Below are positions 54,760 to 63,325 of a stretch of DNA of 64,000 nt, piece after piece. The position numbers and the translations under genes were made by a program. The notes below the pieces were generated by a model. The model was not told the origin of the DNA. It was given only the letters and a program-made list of their open reading frames with translations, and did no database searches. The stretch is from Herbaspirillum sp. RV1423 (lineage in GTDB: Bacteria > Pseudomonadota > Gammaproteobacteria > Burkholderiales > Burkholderiaceae_D), in NCBI RefSeq assembly GCF_000577615.1, contig NZ_CBXX010000008.1:118764-182763 (forward strand). The letters are read 5' to 3'. The first letter of the stretch is position 1; each line of letters starts with the position of its first letter.

Positions 54760-55179
54760 AAATGGTAACGCGATGAGGAGCCGAATCACGTCGGCATGCA
54801 AAACAATTCCTGAGTTACCCCACATTTTTCATCAGTTATTTCCAGGCGATGAACATGCTATTGCATAGCGGGAATAAGGCGACAACTTTACACTTGCGCC
54901 GCGCCAACGAGACTTATGAAATCAAGAGATTCCGGTGAGTGAAATAGCTGGAACGCATTCATGAGCAGGTCCCTCATCCAGACAGGAAGATTGCCCAAGG
55001 TAAAGTTCCGTCGATTTTCGCCGTCAATGAATATCCGAGATCATTCAATCCTCGCTCAGGCCAGTGCGAGCGAAAATGACTGACATCGATGAATAATCGA
55101 TTCACCATTACAATTTCGTGCAACGACAAAATCTGTCGATTTCACAATACCAGCAGCCCCCCCCACCTCGGAGAGGAAC

Positions 55180-55905
55180 ATGAAAAAGATCAATCTCAAT
55201 CTCAAAGACGAAGTATTCGACTCGCTGGAGCGCGATTTCAAAAACTTTGTCCGTTTATCGCTGAAATGCGACTCGGGATTTCTTTCCCCCTCCTTCGACA
55301 GTTTTTTGTTGGCGAAATTATCCGACAACTCAACCTTCCTGACCGAGGAAGCTGTGCAGCATCTGATGCTGTCAGGTCAGTATGCGTGGGCAAAACGTGC
55401 GCTCGACAAGGATTTCCCCGACGTTGTCGCGATCCTGATTTCGCAGGCGTCGAACTACGGCTTCCATATCGCCGTGCGCCACGACTGGACCTCGGAAGAA
55501 TTGTCTGCGGCATCCAAGGCGTGGGCCGCCGCCATCGTCAAACAGGCCAAGGGCGATGAATCCCAGATCGACATACTGGCGGCACAGATCAAATCTTCCG
55601 CGGTCAGCATCTCGACGGTCGAGGAAAAGCTGAGGACGCCGGCGTGGCGACTCGCGCATTCGCTGGCGCAACAATTGCACGACACCAAGATAGCTATCGA
55701 ACACGCCAGAGGAGCGGTCGCCCAGGAAAAACTGGGGGCGCTGCGCAGCCTCCTGAGACTGGGAATTGCCTACGGTACGGTCAAGGAAGAGGAAAGACTG
55801 GAAATACTGAACCAACTCCGCGCGAAAAAGCCCTATCTGTTTCCGGAAGAAGAACTCGGATTCATCGACCGCGCCATTGCCTGGTGGCGCAGCGTTTTTG
55901 CGTAA
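55180..55905 (+). CDS. Protein of unknown function (241 residues)
   Basis: Begins at ATG 55180 with a good ribosome-binding site (GGAGAGGA). The protein is mostly helical, soluble, with no signal peptide or membrane segment, and alternates charged and hydrophobic residues. Tryptophans cluster at the end (AIAWWRSVFA). I recognise no domain. It stands alone between a long repeat-bearing gap and a GC-rich gap. Codon use looks like that of the neighbours, so it is probably a real gene. Confidence 0.65.
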   Translation: MKKINLNLKDEVFDSLERDFKNFVRLSLKCDSGFLSPSFDSFLLAKLSDNSTFLTEEAVQHLMLSGQYAWAKRALDKDFPDVVAILISQASNYGFHIAVRHDWTSEELSAASKAWAAAIVKQAKGDESQIDILAAQIKSSAVSISTVEEKLRTPAWRLAHSLAQQLHDTKIAIEHARGAVAQEKLGALRSLLRLGIAYGTVKEEERLEILNQLRAKKPYLFPEEELGFIDRAIAWWRSVFA

Positions 55906-56366
55906 CCCCTCCGGCCTGATCAGCAACAAGGTGCGCCGCGCACGCACGCCATCTTCCAGGCGGGAATTGCCGACGACAGCTTCCGGGCTTGTCAGCTTTG
56001 TCATCCGGAGACTGGTCGCGGCATAGCCGCTCGGCTCCGCCACCTTCTCCGGTTCCCGCCCCAGCCGGAAACTTCTTCCCCGTAATCGCGCCGACGCAAC
56101 GCGACCGCGCTCCATCTTTGGGAGCACGGCGCCATCCGCACGCATTCTGTGCGCGTCGCCGCCGGTTGACGGCGCGCTGACCCGGCCGGACCTGCGGCCG
56201 CCAATCCCGCCTCGACGAAGCGCCCGCCCCGCTTTCCCCTCTCCCTGGCTTCATTGGCCGGGGGCCTGGCATGCCTTCTGCTTATTGCAATGCATTATGC
56301 ATTATGCATAGTTAACAAAAGACAATATTTCCAATCCATCTGCCGACGGCAACGTCGCCACCTTTT
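55906..56366. other. GC-rich intergenic region before the ABC operon
   Basis: About 460 bp. Frames on both strands are open but read as low-quality, Arg/Pro/Ala-rich protein with no motif, so I call no gene. A tandem TGCATTA motif (TGCATTATGCATTATGCAT, ending near 56308) lies about 60 bp before the operon start and may be an operator. The left part could be a dispersed intergenic repeat of this genus, which I cannot test. Confidence 0.45.
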
Positions 56367-57167
56367 ATGGAGCAAATGTTGGAGAACCGCCTTGAAGTCA
56401 ACAACCTCAGTCACGCGTTCATCAAGTCGAACGGCGAAGAGATCCGGATTTTCCAGAATCTGAACTTCACTGTCGGCGAGGCCGAAATCGTCGCCATCGT
56501 CGGCCGCAGCGGCGCGGGGAAAAGTACGCTGTTCAACCTGATTTCCGGCCTGCTGACGCCCAGCGCCGGCAAGATTTCATTGGGGCCGAGGGAAGACGGC
56601 ACGCCCGGCAGCATTGCCTACATGCTGCAGAAGGACCTGCTGCTGCCGTGGCGGACGATCCTGGAAAACGCCGTGCTCGGCATCGAGCTGCATCGCACCG
56701 TGACCGATGCCGACCGTGTGCGCGCCAAAGCGATGCTGGGCCGTTACGGCCTGGAATCCGTCGCCGACGCCTATCCCCACTCCCTCTCCGGCGGCATGAA
56801 GCAACGCGTCGCGCTGACCCGGACGCTGCTCGCCAATCCGACCGTGGTGCTGCTCGATGAGCCGTTTTCCGCGCTCGATTACGAAACCCGGCTGATGCTG
56901 GAAAACGATGTCATCAGCCTGACGCGCACCGATCGCACCAGCGTCATCCTCGTCACGCACGATATCGATGAAGCGATTGCGATGAGCAACCGCATCGTCG
57001 TGCTGGGCGGACGTCCGGCCAAGATTACGCGTGAGGAAAAAATCATCCTTTCGGTCGATGGCGAACGCGACGCGGTGACCGCACGCGGCGCGCCGGAATT
57101 CCCGCTGTTCCACAAGGAAATCTGGAATGCGTTGCGCGCCAGCGATGTCGCCCACGCCGGCATCTGA
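56367..57167 (+). CDS. ABC transporter ATP-binding protein (nitrate/sulfonate/taurine family)
   Basis: A 266-residue ATPase: Walker A GRSGAGKST (near 46-54), Q-loop MLQKDLLLPWRTILEN, signature LSGGMKQRVALTR, Walker B VVLLDEPFSALD and VTHDIDEA. These features place it with TauB/SsuB-type importers. The start could be 56367 or the ATG at 56376, which has GGAG 3 nt upstream. It leads a tight operon with permease, binding protein and amidase. Confidence 0.93.
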   Translation: MEQMLENRLEVNNLSHAFIKSNGEEIRIFQNLNFTVGEAEIVAIVGRSGAGKSTLFNLISGLLTPSAGKISLGPREDGTPGSIAYMLQKDLLLPWRTILENAVLGIELHRTVTDADRVRAKAMLGRYGLESVADAYPHSLSGGMKQRVALTRTLLANPTVVLLDEPFSALDYETRLMLENDVISLTRTDRTSVILVTHDIDEAIAMSNRIVVLGGRPAKITREEKIILSVDGERDAVTARGAPEFPLFHKEIWNALRASDVAHAGI

Positions 57168-57184
57168 TCGGAGAAAGGTATCCC

Positions 57185-57946
57185 ATGAAAAAGAATAACG
57201 GCGCCACCATGATCGTGACCACCATCCTGGTTACCCTGGTCATCCTCTGGCAAATGGCGGCGCAAGCCAACCTGATCAACGGACAATTGCTCGGATCGCC
57301 GCTCGGCATCTATCACTCCGCGGTGATCGGCGTCACCAAAGGACAACTCCTCTATGACACCTGGGTCACCCTGTTCGAGACCCTGCTCGGACTGGTGGTC
57401 GGCAGCGGCCTGGGCATCGTTCTGGGACTGGTGCTGTGGTTTTATCCGCGCACCTCGGACATCGTCGAACAGTTTTCCATCCTGCTCAACAGCATTCCCA
57501 AGATCGCGCTCGGCCCGCTCATCATCATCTGGTTCGGCTCGGGCATGATTTCCAAGATCTGGCTGGCCGGCATTTCGACGTTCGCGGTCGCCATGATCTC
57601 TTCCTGCGCCGCGGCCCAGGAAGTGGACCGGGATCTGCTGAATCTCTTCAAATCGTTCAAAGCCCAGCGGGCGATGATCTTCAGGAAACTGATCGTACCG
57701 GCGTCGATTCCGTGGATCTTCTCCATCTTCCGGATCAACATCGGCTTCGCCCTGATCGGCGCGGTGGTGGGCGAATTCATCGCGTCCGAAAACGGATTGG
57801 GACATGCGGTGTTCGTGGCCGGTTCGCTTTTCGATCTCAACAGTGTCTGGCTCGGAGTCATTATCCTGACTTTGATGGCGGCAGTTCTCACGTGGGTTGT
57901 CCAACTAATAGAAGAAAGGGTCGTTTCATGGAAAGTAGAACAATGA
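57185..57946 (+). CDS. ABC transporter permease (TauC/SsuC-like)
   Basis: A 253-residue inner-membrane protein with about six helices and the BPD_transp_1 contact loop (FKSFKAQRAMIFRKLIVPASIPW, about 153-175). It is 17 nt after the ATPase gene and overlaps the binding-protein start by 19 nt. It forms the channel of the importer. Confidence 0.92.
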   Translation: MKKNNGATMIVTTILVTLVILWQMAAQANLINGQLLGSPLGIYHSAVIGVTKGQLLYDTWVTLFETLLGLVVGSGLGIVLGLVLWFYPRTSDIVEQFSILLNSIPKIALGPLIIIWFGSGMISKIWLAGISTFAVAMISSCAAAQEVDRDLLNLFKSFKAQRAMIFRKLIVPASIPWIFSIFRINIGFALIGAVVGEFIASENGLGHAVFVAGSLFDLNSVWLGVIILTLMAAVLTWVVQLIEERVVSWKVEQ

Positions 57947-58917
57947 AGTACGTCCGGAGCCTGCTCGGTTCCGCATTGATCGCAGCGTCCTGCCTTGCCG
58001 CCCCGAGCAGTTTCGCGGCGGAGAAGGCGGTGATCTACCAGGCCTTTCAATCGATCCAGTATCTGCCGCTGTATGTGGCGATGGACGAAGGCATTTTCAC
58101 CAAGCATGGCCTTGAGGTGCAGAAGGTGACGGCAGGCGGCGGCGCCCAGGGCGTGGCCGCGGTGATCGGCGGCCACGCGGATTTCTCGCTGCAGGATCCG
58201 ATGACGGCCGTGCTCGCCAATCTGAAGGGCGCGTCGCTGGTCAACGTGGCGATGGTGGTCTCCGGCGTTCCGGTGTGGATGGTGGCGCCGCCGAATTCGC
58301 CGATCAAGTCGATCGACGATCTCAAGGATCAGACCCTCTCGGTCGCGCTGCCGCCGTCCACCAGCACTTACCTGCTGCAAAAGCTGCTGAAGGACAAAGG
58401 CTTGTCGAACGTGAAGCTGAACACGGTGGCAATCGGCACCGAACTGTCGCCCGTCACCGCCGGTCGCGCGGCGGCGGCCGTTCTGTATCAGCCGCAGGTG
58501 GAGCAGGCGCTGGCGAGCGGATTCAAGATCGTGTACGACTTTGCCAAGCAGTACGATGGCGTATACGCCTTCTCGACCATCGACACCCTGAAATCGACCA
58601 TCCAGAAGCGGCCGCAGATGGTGCAGAGCTTCGTCAGCGCCATGGCCGATGCCGAGAAGCTCATGCGAAGCTCGCCGGAAACGGCATATCGCGTGGCCGT
58701 GCAGGAATTCCCTTCGCTTGAGAAGAACGTGGTGGAAGCTGCAGTGAAGCGCTTGCTGGATCAGAAAATCTATCCGGCGACGCCGTCCATTTCCAGGCAG
58801 GCTTTCCAAAGCGGCCTGGATCTGCAGGTGTATATCGGTAATATCAAGCAGGGCGAAGTGACCTACGACAGCGCAGTCGACAACAGCTTCGCCGAAAAGG
58901 CGAGCGCCAAGCCCTAA
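57928..58917 (+). CDS. ABC transporter substrate-binding protein (NMT1/THI5-like)
   Basis: A 329-residue periplasmic protein with ATG 57928 (AAAGGG upstream) and a signal peptide of about 30 residues ending SSFAAEK. The mature part has YLPLYVAMDEGIFTKHGLEV, GGHADFSLQDP and the hinge typical of nitrate/sulfonate/taurine-binding proteins. The ligand is likely an amide or other nitrogen compound, since the next gene encodes an amidase. Confidence 0.92.
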   Translation: MESRTMKYVRSLLGSALIAASCLAAPSSFAAEKAVIYQAFQSIQYLPLYVAMDEGIFTKHGLEVQKVTAGGGAQGVAAVIGGHADFSLQDPMTAVLANLKGASLVNVAMVVSGVPVWMVAPPNSPIKSIDDLKDQTLSVALPPSTSTYLLQKLLKDKGLSNVKLNTVAIGTELSPVTAGRAAAAVLYQPQVEQALASGFKIVYDFAKQYDGVYAFSTIDTLKSTIQKRPQMVQSFVSAMADAEKLMRSSPETAYRVAVQEFPSLEKNVVEAAVKRLLDQKIYPATPSISRQAFQSGLDLQVYIGNIKQGEVTYDSAVDNSFAEKASAKP

Positions 58918-59013
58918 GACTTGCATGGGACAGGCCGGGTCGCGTCATTGAATCCGGCCTGTCGCCCGCGGCGGGGGCGGCGATCCTGCCGCCATCCCGG
59001 AACGGGGTATCTT

Positions 59014-60318
59014 ATGAAGGCCGCTTATTTTGAAGAGCAGAACATGACCAGACAAAACACCAAAGAGACGACATCCACCCGCCTGGACCTGGCGATTGCG
59101 ACGGCGGACAGCATCGACGGACAACTGAAGGCGTTCACCTGCCGTCCCGCAAGCTATCCGTCCGGTAACGACATCGGCAGCGACGGCGCACTTCGCGGCG
59201 TCCCGGTCGCGGTCAAGGATCTCATCGACACCGCGGACATGCCGACCGCCTACGGATCGAAGATCTTCCAGGGACATCAGCCCCGGAAAGACGCATGGAT
59301 CGTCAACAAGCTGCGCGAAGCCGGCGCGGTGATATTCGGGAAAACGGTCACGACCGAATTCGCCTGGCGCGATCCGGGCGCCACCGTCAACCCGTGGAAC
59401 CCGGCGCACAGTCCGGGCGGATCGTCGAGCGGTTCGGCCGCCGCCGTCGGCGCCGGCATCGTCGATATCGCACTGGGAACGCAGACCGTCGGCTCGGTCA
59501 TCAGGCCGGCATCCTATTGCGGCGCGGTGGGCTACAAACCCACTTATGGACGCATTCCCACCGAGGGCGTGCATCCGCTCGCACCGACCCTGGATCACCT
59601 GGGCTTCATCACCTCCAGTTTCCATTGGGCCGCCGTGTGCCACGCGATCGTCGTGCAAGACCGCCCCTTCGATGTATCCGCCGACGCTTTCGCGCGCGGG
59701 GAAAAGCCGCGCAGGATCGGTATCTACCGTTCGTCGCAATGGGCGCATGTGGACAGCGAAGTGCAGCAGAACTTCGACGCGACGGTGCGCCGGCTGGAGT
59801 TCTGCGGCGTGGAATGCGTGGACGTCGATCTCGGCATGGATATCCGCGACATCAATGCGCTGACGAACGGCATCCTGGCCTATGAAGCCCGGCAAAGCCT
59901 GTACGGCGACATCAAGGACGCCGGCGAACTGGCCGGACCGTATACGCGGGAACTGGTGAAACGCGGCGAGACGGTAAGCGACGACGACTATGCGAATCTG
60001 ATCGGACAGATCAAGCAGGCGCGCGCAACACGCGACGCGCCTTTGCGGAATCTGGACGCCATCATGACGATCACCTCCCCCACGACGGCGCTCAAGGGGC
60101 TGGAAAAAACCGGCGACGCCTCTTTTTGTGCGCCGGCGACGCTGCTCGGCTTGCCTGCCGTGACGGTCCCGTCGGGCATATCGACGGCCTTCCTGCCGTT
60201 CGGCGTGCAACTGATCGGACGCGCCAACGAGGATCTGGCGCTTCTGAACATCGGCCAGTGGTTCAGCAACGTCCTGCCTTCGATCAGGGCGCCGTCGCTG
60301 ACGTTCACGGCATCCTGA
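59014..60318 (+). CDS. Amidase (amidase-signature family)
   Basis: A protein of about 434 residues from ATG 59014 (GGGG 6 nt upstream; ATG 59044 is an alternative). The Ser-cisSer-Lys triad is visible: Lys68 (PVAVKDLID), cis-Ser near 138 (SPGGSSSGSAA) and nucleophile Ser161 (GTQTVGSVIRPA). The family hydrolyses amides to acid and ammonia. Placed after an ABC importer and before a FadR-type regulator, it probably releases nitrogen from an imported amide. It lacks a signal peptide, so it acts in the cytoplasm. No accessory amidase domain is fused. Confidence 0.9.
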   Translation: MKAAYFEEQNMTRQNTKETTSTRLDLAIATADSIDGQLKAFTCRPASYPSGNDIGSDGALRGVPVAVKDLIDTADMPTAYGSKIFQGHQPRKDAWIVNKLREAGAVIFGKTVTTEFAWRDPGATVNPWNPAHSPGGSSSGSAAAVGAGIVDIALGTQTVGSVIRPASYCGAVGYKPTYGRIPTEGVHPLAPTLDHLGFITSSFHWAAVCHAIVVQDRPFDVSADAFARGEKPRRIGIYRSSQWAHVDSEVQQNFDATVRRLEFCGVECVDVDLGMDIRDINALTNGILAYEARQSLYGDIKDAGELAGPYTRELVKRGETVSDDDYANLIGQIKQARATRDAPLRNLDAIMTITSPTTALKGLEKTGDASFCAPATLLGLPAVTVPSGISTAFLPFGVQLIGRANEDLALLNIGQWFSNVLPSIRAPSLTFTAS

Positions 60319-60387
60319 GGTCTCCGCCCTGCACCGGCCAAACCGGCCGGCGCAGGCGATCAACCCGGACAGGGCTCGCTCGCACTC

Positions 60388-60415
60388 ACGCTGTTGATGA
60401 AATGAGTTCTATAAT
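60388..60415 (+). promoter_or_regulatory. Promoter with right half of the hairpin motif (copy C) before the FadR-type gene
   Basis: The motif half ACGCTGTTGATGAAATGAGTTCT ends at 60410 and runs into a perfect TATAAT (60410-60415). With a start point 7 nt after this -10 box, transcription would begin at the ATG (60422), so the mRNA may be leaderless; there is no Shine-Dalgarno sequence. The -35 position lacks a good match, which fits a regulated promoter. Confidence 0.55.
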
Positions 60416-60421
60416 TCGCGC

Positions 60422-61093
60422 ATGCCGAAAGCCTTTAAAACAATCGAACAATACGTTCTCAGCCTGCTGAGAAACGACATATTGTCCGGAAAATACCAGC
60501 CCGGAGACAAACTGCGGCAGGACGAAGTCGCCAGACGTTTCGACGTCAGCACCACGCCGGTGAGAGAGGCGTTCCGGGGCTTGCGCTCGGAAGGCCTGGT
60601 TTCGATCGACGCCAACAAGGGTGTCGTCGTCAAGGGTCTCACCGTGAAGGATGTGGCCGAGATCTACGAACTGCGCATTGCGCTGGAACCGCTGCTGGCG
60701 AAGAAAGCCGTCAGCTCGATCTCGCCCGAGGCATTGCAGGCCGCGCGCGCAATCCACGAAGAGATGTGCGCTTCCGACGATCCGCATCGCTGGTCGTCGC
60801 TGAACCGGGAATTCCACCTCAGGCTGATGAAGAGCGAAGAGGATTCACGACTTTACGACATCGTGAAAAACCTGCTGGTGGTGGCCGAGCCTTATGTGTC
60901 GCTCTCGATATTCATCCATCCCCAGATCCTGCAAGCCGACAACGATGAGCACGGCATGATCCTCGACGGTTACACGAAGAAGAACGGCAAGCAGGTCGAA
61001 AAGATCGTCAAGCAGCATCTGGAACAGACGCTGGCGGCGATTCAGGATTCCGTCGACGAAGAGACCCTGCAATTGAGAACGCCGGCCAGATAA
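60422..61093 (+). CDS. GntR-family regulator (FadR/FCD subfamily)
   Basis: A 223-residue protein. The N-terminal winged HTH (about 5-70) reads SLLRNDILSGKYQPGDKLRQ, then VARRFDVSTTPVREAFRGL. The C-terminal FCD domain (about 80-210) is helical and usually binds a metal and a carboxylic acid. It follows the ABC-amidase operon and likely senses its substrate or product. It probably controls its own gene and the importer through the motif at 60388-60415. Confidence 0.93.
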   Translation: MPKAFKTIEQYVLSLLRNDILSGKYQPGDKLRQDEVARRFDVSTTPVREAFRGLRSEGLVSIDANKGVVVKGLTVKDVAEIYELRIALEPLLAKKAVSSISPEALQAARAIHEEMCASDDPHRWSSLNREFHLRLMKSEEDSRLYDIVKNLLVVAEPYVSLSIFIHPQILQADNDEHGMILDGYTKKNGKQVEKIVKQHLEQTLAAIQDSVDEETLQLRTPAR

Positions 61094-61167
61094 GATAAGA
61101 GCAGGCCGAACCGCAAATACGCCTTGCCGAACCCGCAGCGGTTGGGTCGGCGTCGCTTCGCGCGAAA

Positions 61168-63225
61168 TCACGCCTCGGATACTCTCGAGGGGTCCGGCAG
61201 CCAGATGCGGAAAGTCGCGCCCTGCCGGATCTGCGTGTCCAGGATCAAGGTGCCGCCCAGCATTTCCACCAGCCGCCGCGCCAGCGCCAGGCCGAGGCCG
61301 CTGCCCGGATTGCCGCTGGCGGCGCGGCCGCGGAAGAAGCGCTCGAAGATCAAGCCCTGTTCATCTTCAGGAATGCCGGGGCCGTCGTCGGCGATCTCGA
61401 TGCGCCAGCCGTCCTCCTGCATCGCCGCGCGCAACCTGACCGTGCTGCCCGACGGCGTGTATTTGACCGCATTGTCGGCCAGCGTGCGCAACACCAGCCG
61501 CAACAGATCTGGATCCGACCAGATGCGCGAGGGCATACCTTCCTGCTCGAGGATGAAGCGATGCCTGTCGGCCAGCGGCTGGGCGGCCGCGATCGCGTCT
61601 TCCAATAGCGGCAGCAGGCTGACATCGGTCGGCGCCGTCCCCCGCGAAAGCACGTCGAGACGGTTGCTGCTCAGGTAAATGTCGAACAGCGACGACAACC
61701 TTTCCGACGCCTGGCGGATCTTCTCCAGGCGCATCAGCGCCTTGGCCGATGCCTGGCCGACATCGCGCGTCAGGTTCTGGGCCGTGGCGTCGATCACCGC
61801 CAGCGGCGTGCGCAGTTCGTGCGAGACCGTGGCGATGAATTGCCGCTGTTCTTCATAGGCGGCCCGCTCCTGCGCCAGCGCATGCTCCACCGTCGCCATG
61901 GCCTGCTGCAGATCTTCGGTGCGCGCCGCGACTTGCTGCTCCAACTGCATTTCGGTTCGATGGGATATCTCGAGGAGTTTCTTCTGGGCGGCGTCCTTGG
62001 CCGCGCGCATCGCGTAATAACGGCGGCTGATGGCGTAATAAATGATCAGAAAAAAAACCAGCGACGCGATGACGGCGGAGTATTCCGTGATCCAGTTGCG
62101 TTCGATGTACCCCAGCCGCAGCAGGAACTGCACCATCAGGCCGACAAACATCAGCACGCCCGTGATCAGGAACGCATAGCGGACTTCCTGGACGCTGTCC
62201 AAAGCCGGCTTGACCAGCAGGGCGAAGGTCAGCGGCGCCACGAAAAAGGTCAGCGCCACGGACAGCACGCGTATCGTTTCGACATAACCGGCGATGAGCA
62301 CGCCGGCGGCCACCAGCAGCGAGAATATTCCGACGGCCCCGAGATACCGGCGCGTCAGGCGCGGATAGCGCCGCGGCATGTCGAGAAAGCGGAACAGGAA
62401 ATCGACGCAGGCATACAGGCTGAACGCGATGATCAATCCGAACGCCGTCCTGGCCCATAACGGATGTTCGGGAAATGCGTACTGGAACAACAGGCCGGTA
62501 TCGCCCAGCATCAGCAGCATGCAGCAGAAGACATAAACGCCGAAACTGCGGTACACGCCATCGCGCAACGCCCGCTCGAACCAGAAACTGGCCAGCACCA
62601 GCATGGCGTAGACGCCGAGGTAAAGCCCGAACGCCGTCTGTTCGCGGCCGACCGCATCGAGGAATTCGGCCGGTTGCCACAACGTCAGGCGTGGAGCGAC
62701 ACTGCCGCGCGTTTTCACCTTCAGGTAAAACACCTGCGGCCGCGTACTCCAGACATGCAGCTTGAACATCGGATTGCGATAGCGCAGGTCGCGCTGCGAG
62801 AACGGTATGGCGCTGCCGGAAACGTATGCGCTGTAGTTGCCGTCGAAGTCGGGAACATAGAGCACCGCGCGTTCGATGGTGTTGGGCTGCACTTCCAGCC
62901 ACCATTCCTGGCCGCGCCGGGGCGCACGCTGCACCTCGAAGCGCAGCCAGACGGTGGCGTCCAGCAAACCGGCGTTCAGATCGCTGTCGAGATGGGTGAA
63001 ATCGCGGCGGTGCGCGGCATCCGAGACATCGCGGAATTTCAGCGACTTGGTGGCGTCGATCAGCACCGATACGTGGCCCCGCAGGTCTTCCCGGCCGTGA
63101 TCGAGGAACAGCGTCCGCATCGGCGCCTGCGCCGACGCAGCCCCGGCGGACCCGCATGCGACCGGCAGCGTCCACGCCAGGAACGACATCAGCAACGACA
63201 GCAGGAATCGTACGGCAGCCGGCAT
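61168..63225 (-). CDS. Sensor histidine kinase with 7TMR-DISM sensor
   Basis: About 685 residues from the ATG at 63225 (MPAAVRFLLSLLMSFLAW, a signal-like start); an upstream ATG in the terminator region is less likely. A periplasmic beta-jelly-roll (7TMR-DISMED2, about 40-170) is followed by seven membrane helices (about 180-390), a coiled-coil, the HisKA phosphoacceptor (ATVSHELRTPLAVI) and the HATPase domain with DNAVKYTPSGSTV, DDGPGIPE and GSGLGLALARRLVEMLGG. All catalytic motifs are intact. The DISM sensor often binds carbohydrates or other small ligands. No response regulator gene is next to it in this window. Confidence 0.93.
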   Translation of the reverse strand: MPAAVRFLLSLLMSFLAWTLPVACGSAGAASAQAPMRTLFLDHGREDLRGHVSVLIDATKSLKFRDVSDAAHRRDFTHLDSDLNAGLLDATVWLRFEVQRAPRRGQEWWLEVQPNTIERAVLYVPDFDGNYSAYVSGSAIPFSQRDLRYRNPMFKLHVWSTRPQVFYLKVKTRGSVAPRLTLWQPAEFLDAVGREQTAFGLYLGVYAMLVLASFWFERALRDGVYRSFGVYVFCCMLLMLGDTGLLFQYAFPEHPLWARTAFGLIIAFSLYACVDFLFRFLDMPRRYPRLTRRYLGAVGIFSLLVAAGVLIAGYVETIRVLSVALTFFVAPLTFALLVKPALDSVQEVRYAFLITGVLMFVGLMVQFLLRLGYIERNWITEYSAVIASLVFFLIIYYAISRRYYAMRAAKDAAQKKLLEISHRTEMQLEQQVAARTEDLQQAMATVEHALAQERAAYEEQRQFIATVSHELRTPLAVIDATAQNLTRDVGQASAKALMRLEKIRQASERLSSLFDIYLSSNRLDVLSRGTAPTDVSLLPLLEDAIAAAQPLADRHRFILEQEGMPSRIWSDPDLLRLVLRTLADNAVKYTPSGSTVRLRAAMQEDGWRIEIADDGPGIPEDEQGLIFERFFRGRAASGNPGSGLGLALARRLVEMLGGTLILDTQIRQGATFRIWLPDPSRVSEA

Positions 63226-63255
63226 GGGGTTCAGTTCGACCGAGTCGGGTTGACA

Positions 63256-63301
63256 ACAAAAAAACGGCACGCCGTCCTTCGCGAGGAAGGGCGGCGTGCC
63301 G
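63256..63301 (-). terminator. Strong intrinsic terminator of the outer-membrane protein gene
   Basis: A 16-bp stem with one mismatch (CGGCACGCCGTCCTTC against its complement, 63265-63301) and a 4-5-nt loop, followed on the minus strand by TTTTTTTGTTG. It ends the leftward transcript of the outer-membrane barrel gene before the histidine kinase start. Confidence 0.9.
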
Positions 63302-63325
63302 CGACGGCATCCGGACTATGTTCGT

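Larger units (their letters stand above)
54372..55179. other. Long intergenic region (about 800 bp) with several repeats
   Basis: I see no convincing gene. It holds a tandem 10-bp unit (TTATTGACTG twice plus a partial third copy, 54401-54426) in the chemoreceptor leader, a perfect 8-bp AT-rich inverted repeat (TGTAAATT at 54627-54634 with AATTTACA at 54641-54648), and copy B of the dispersed hairpin motif. The right part carries the promoter and ribosome-binding site (GGAGAGGA) of the next gene. Confidence 0.6.

Noticed and set aside
55906..56300. A cobalamin- or TPP-type riboswitch in the GC-rich gap
   Set aside because: Some short stretches look vaguely similar, but the conserved cores are not present and the downstream genes are not vitamin genes.
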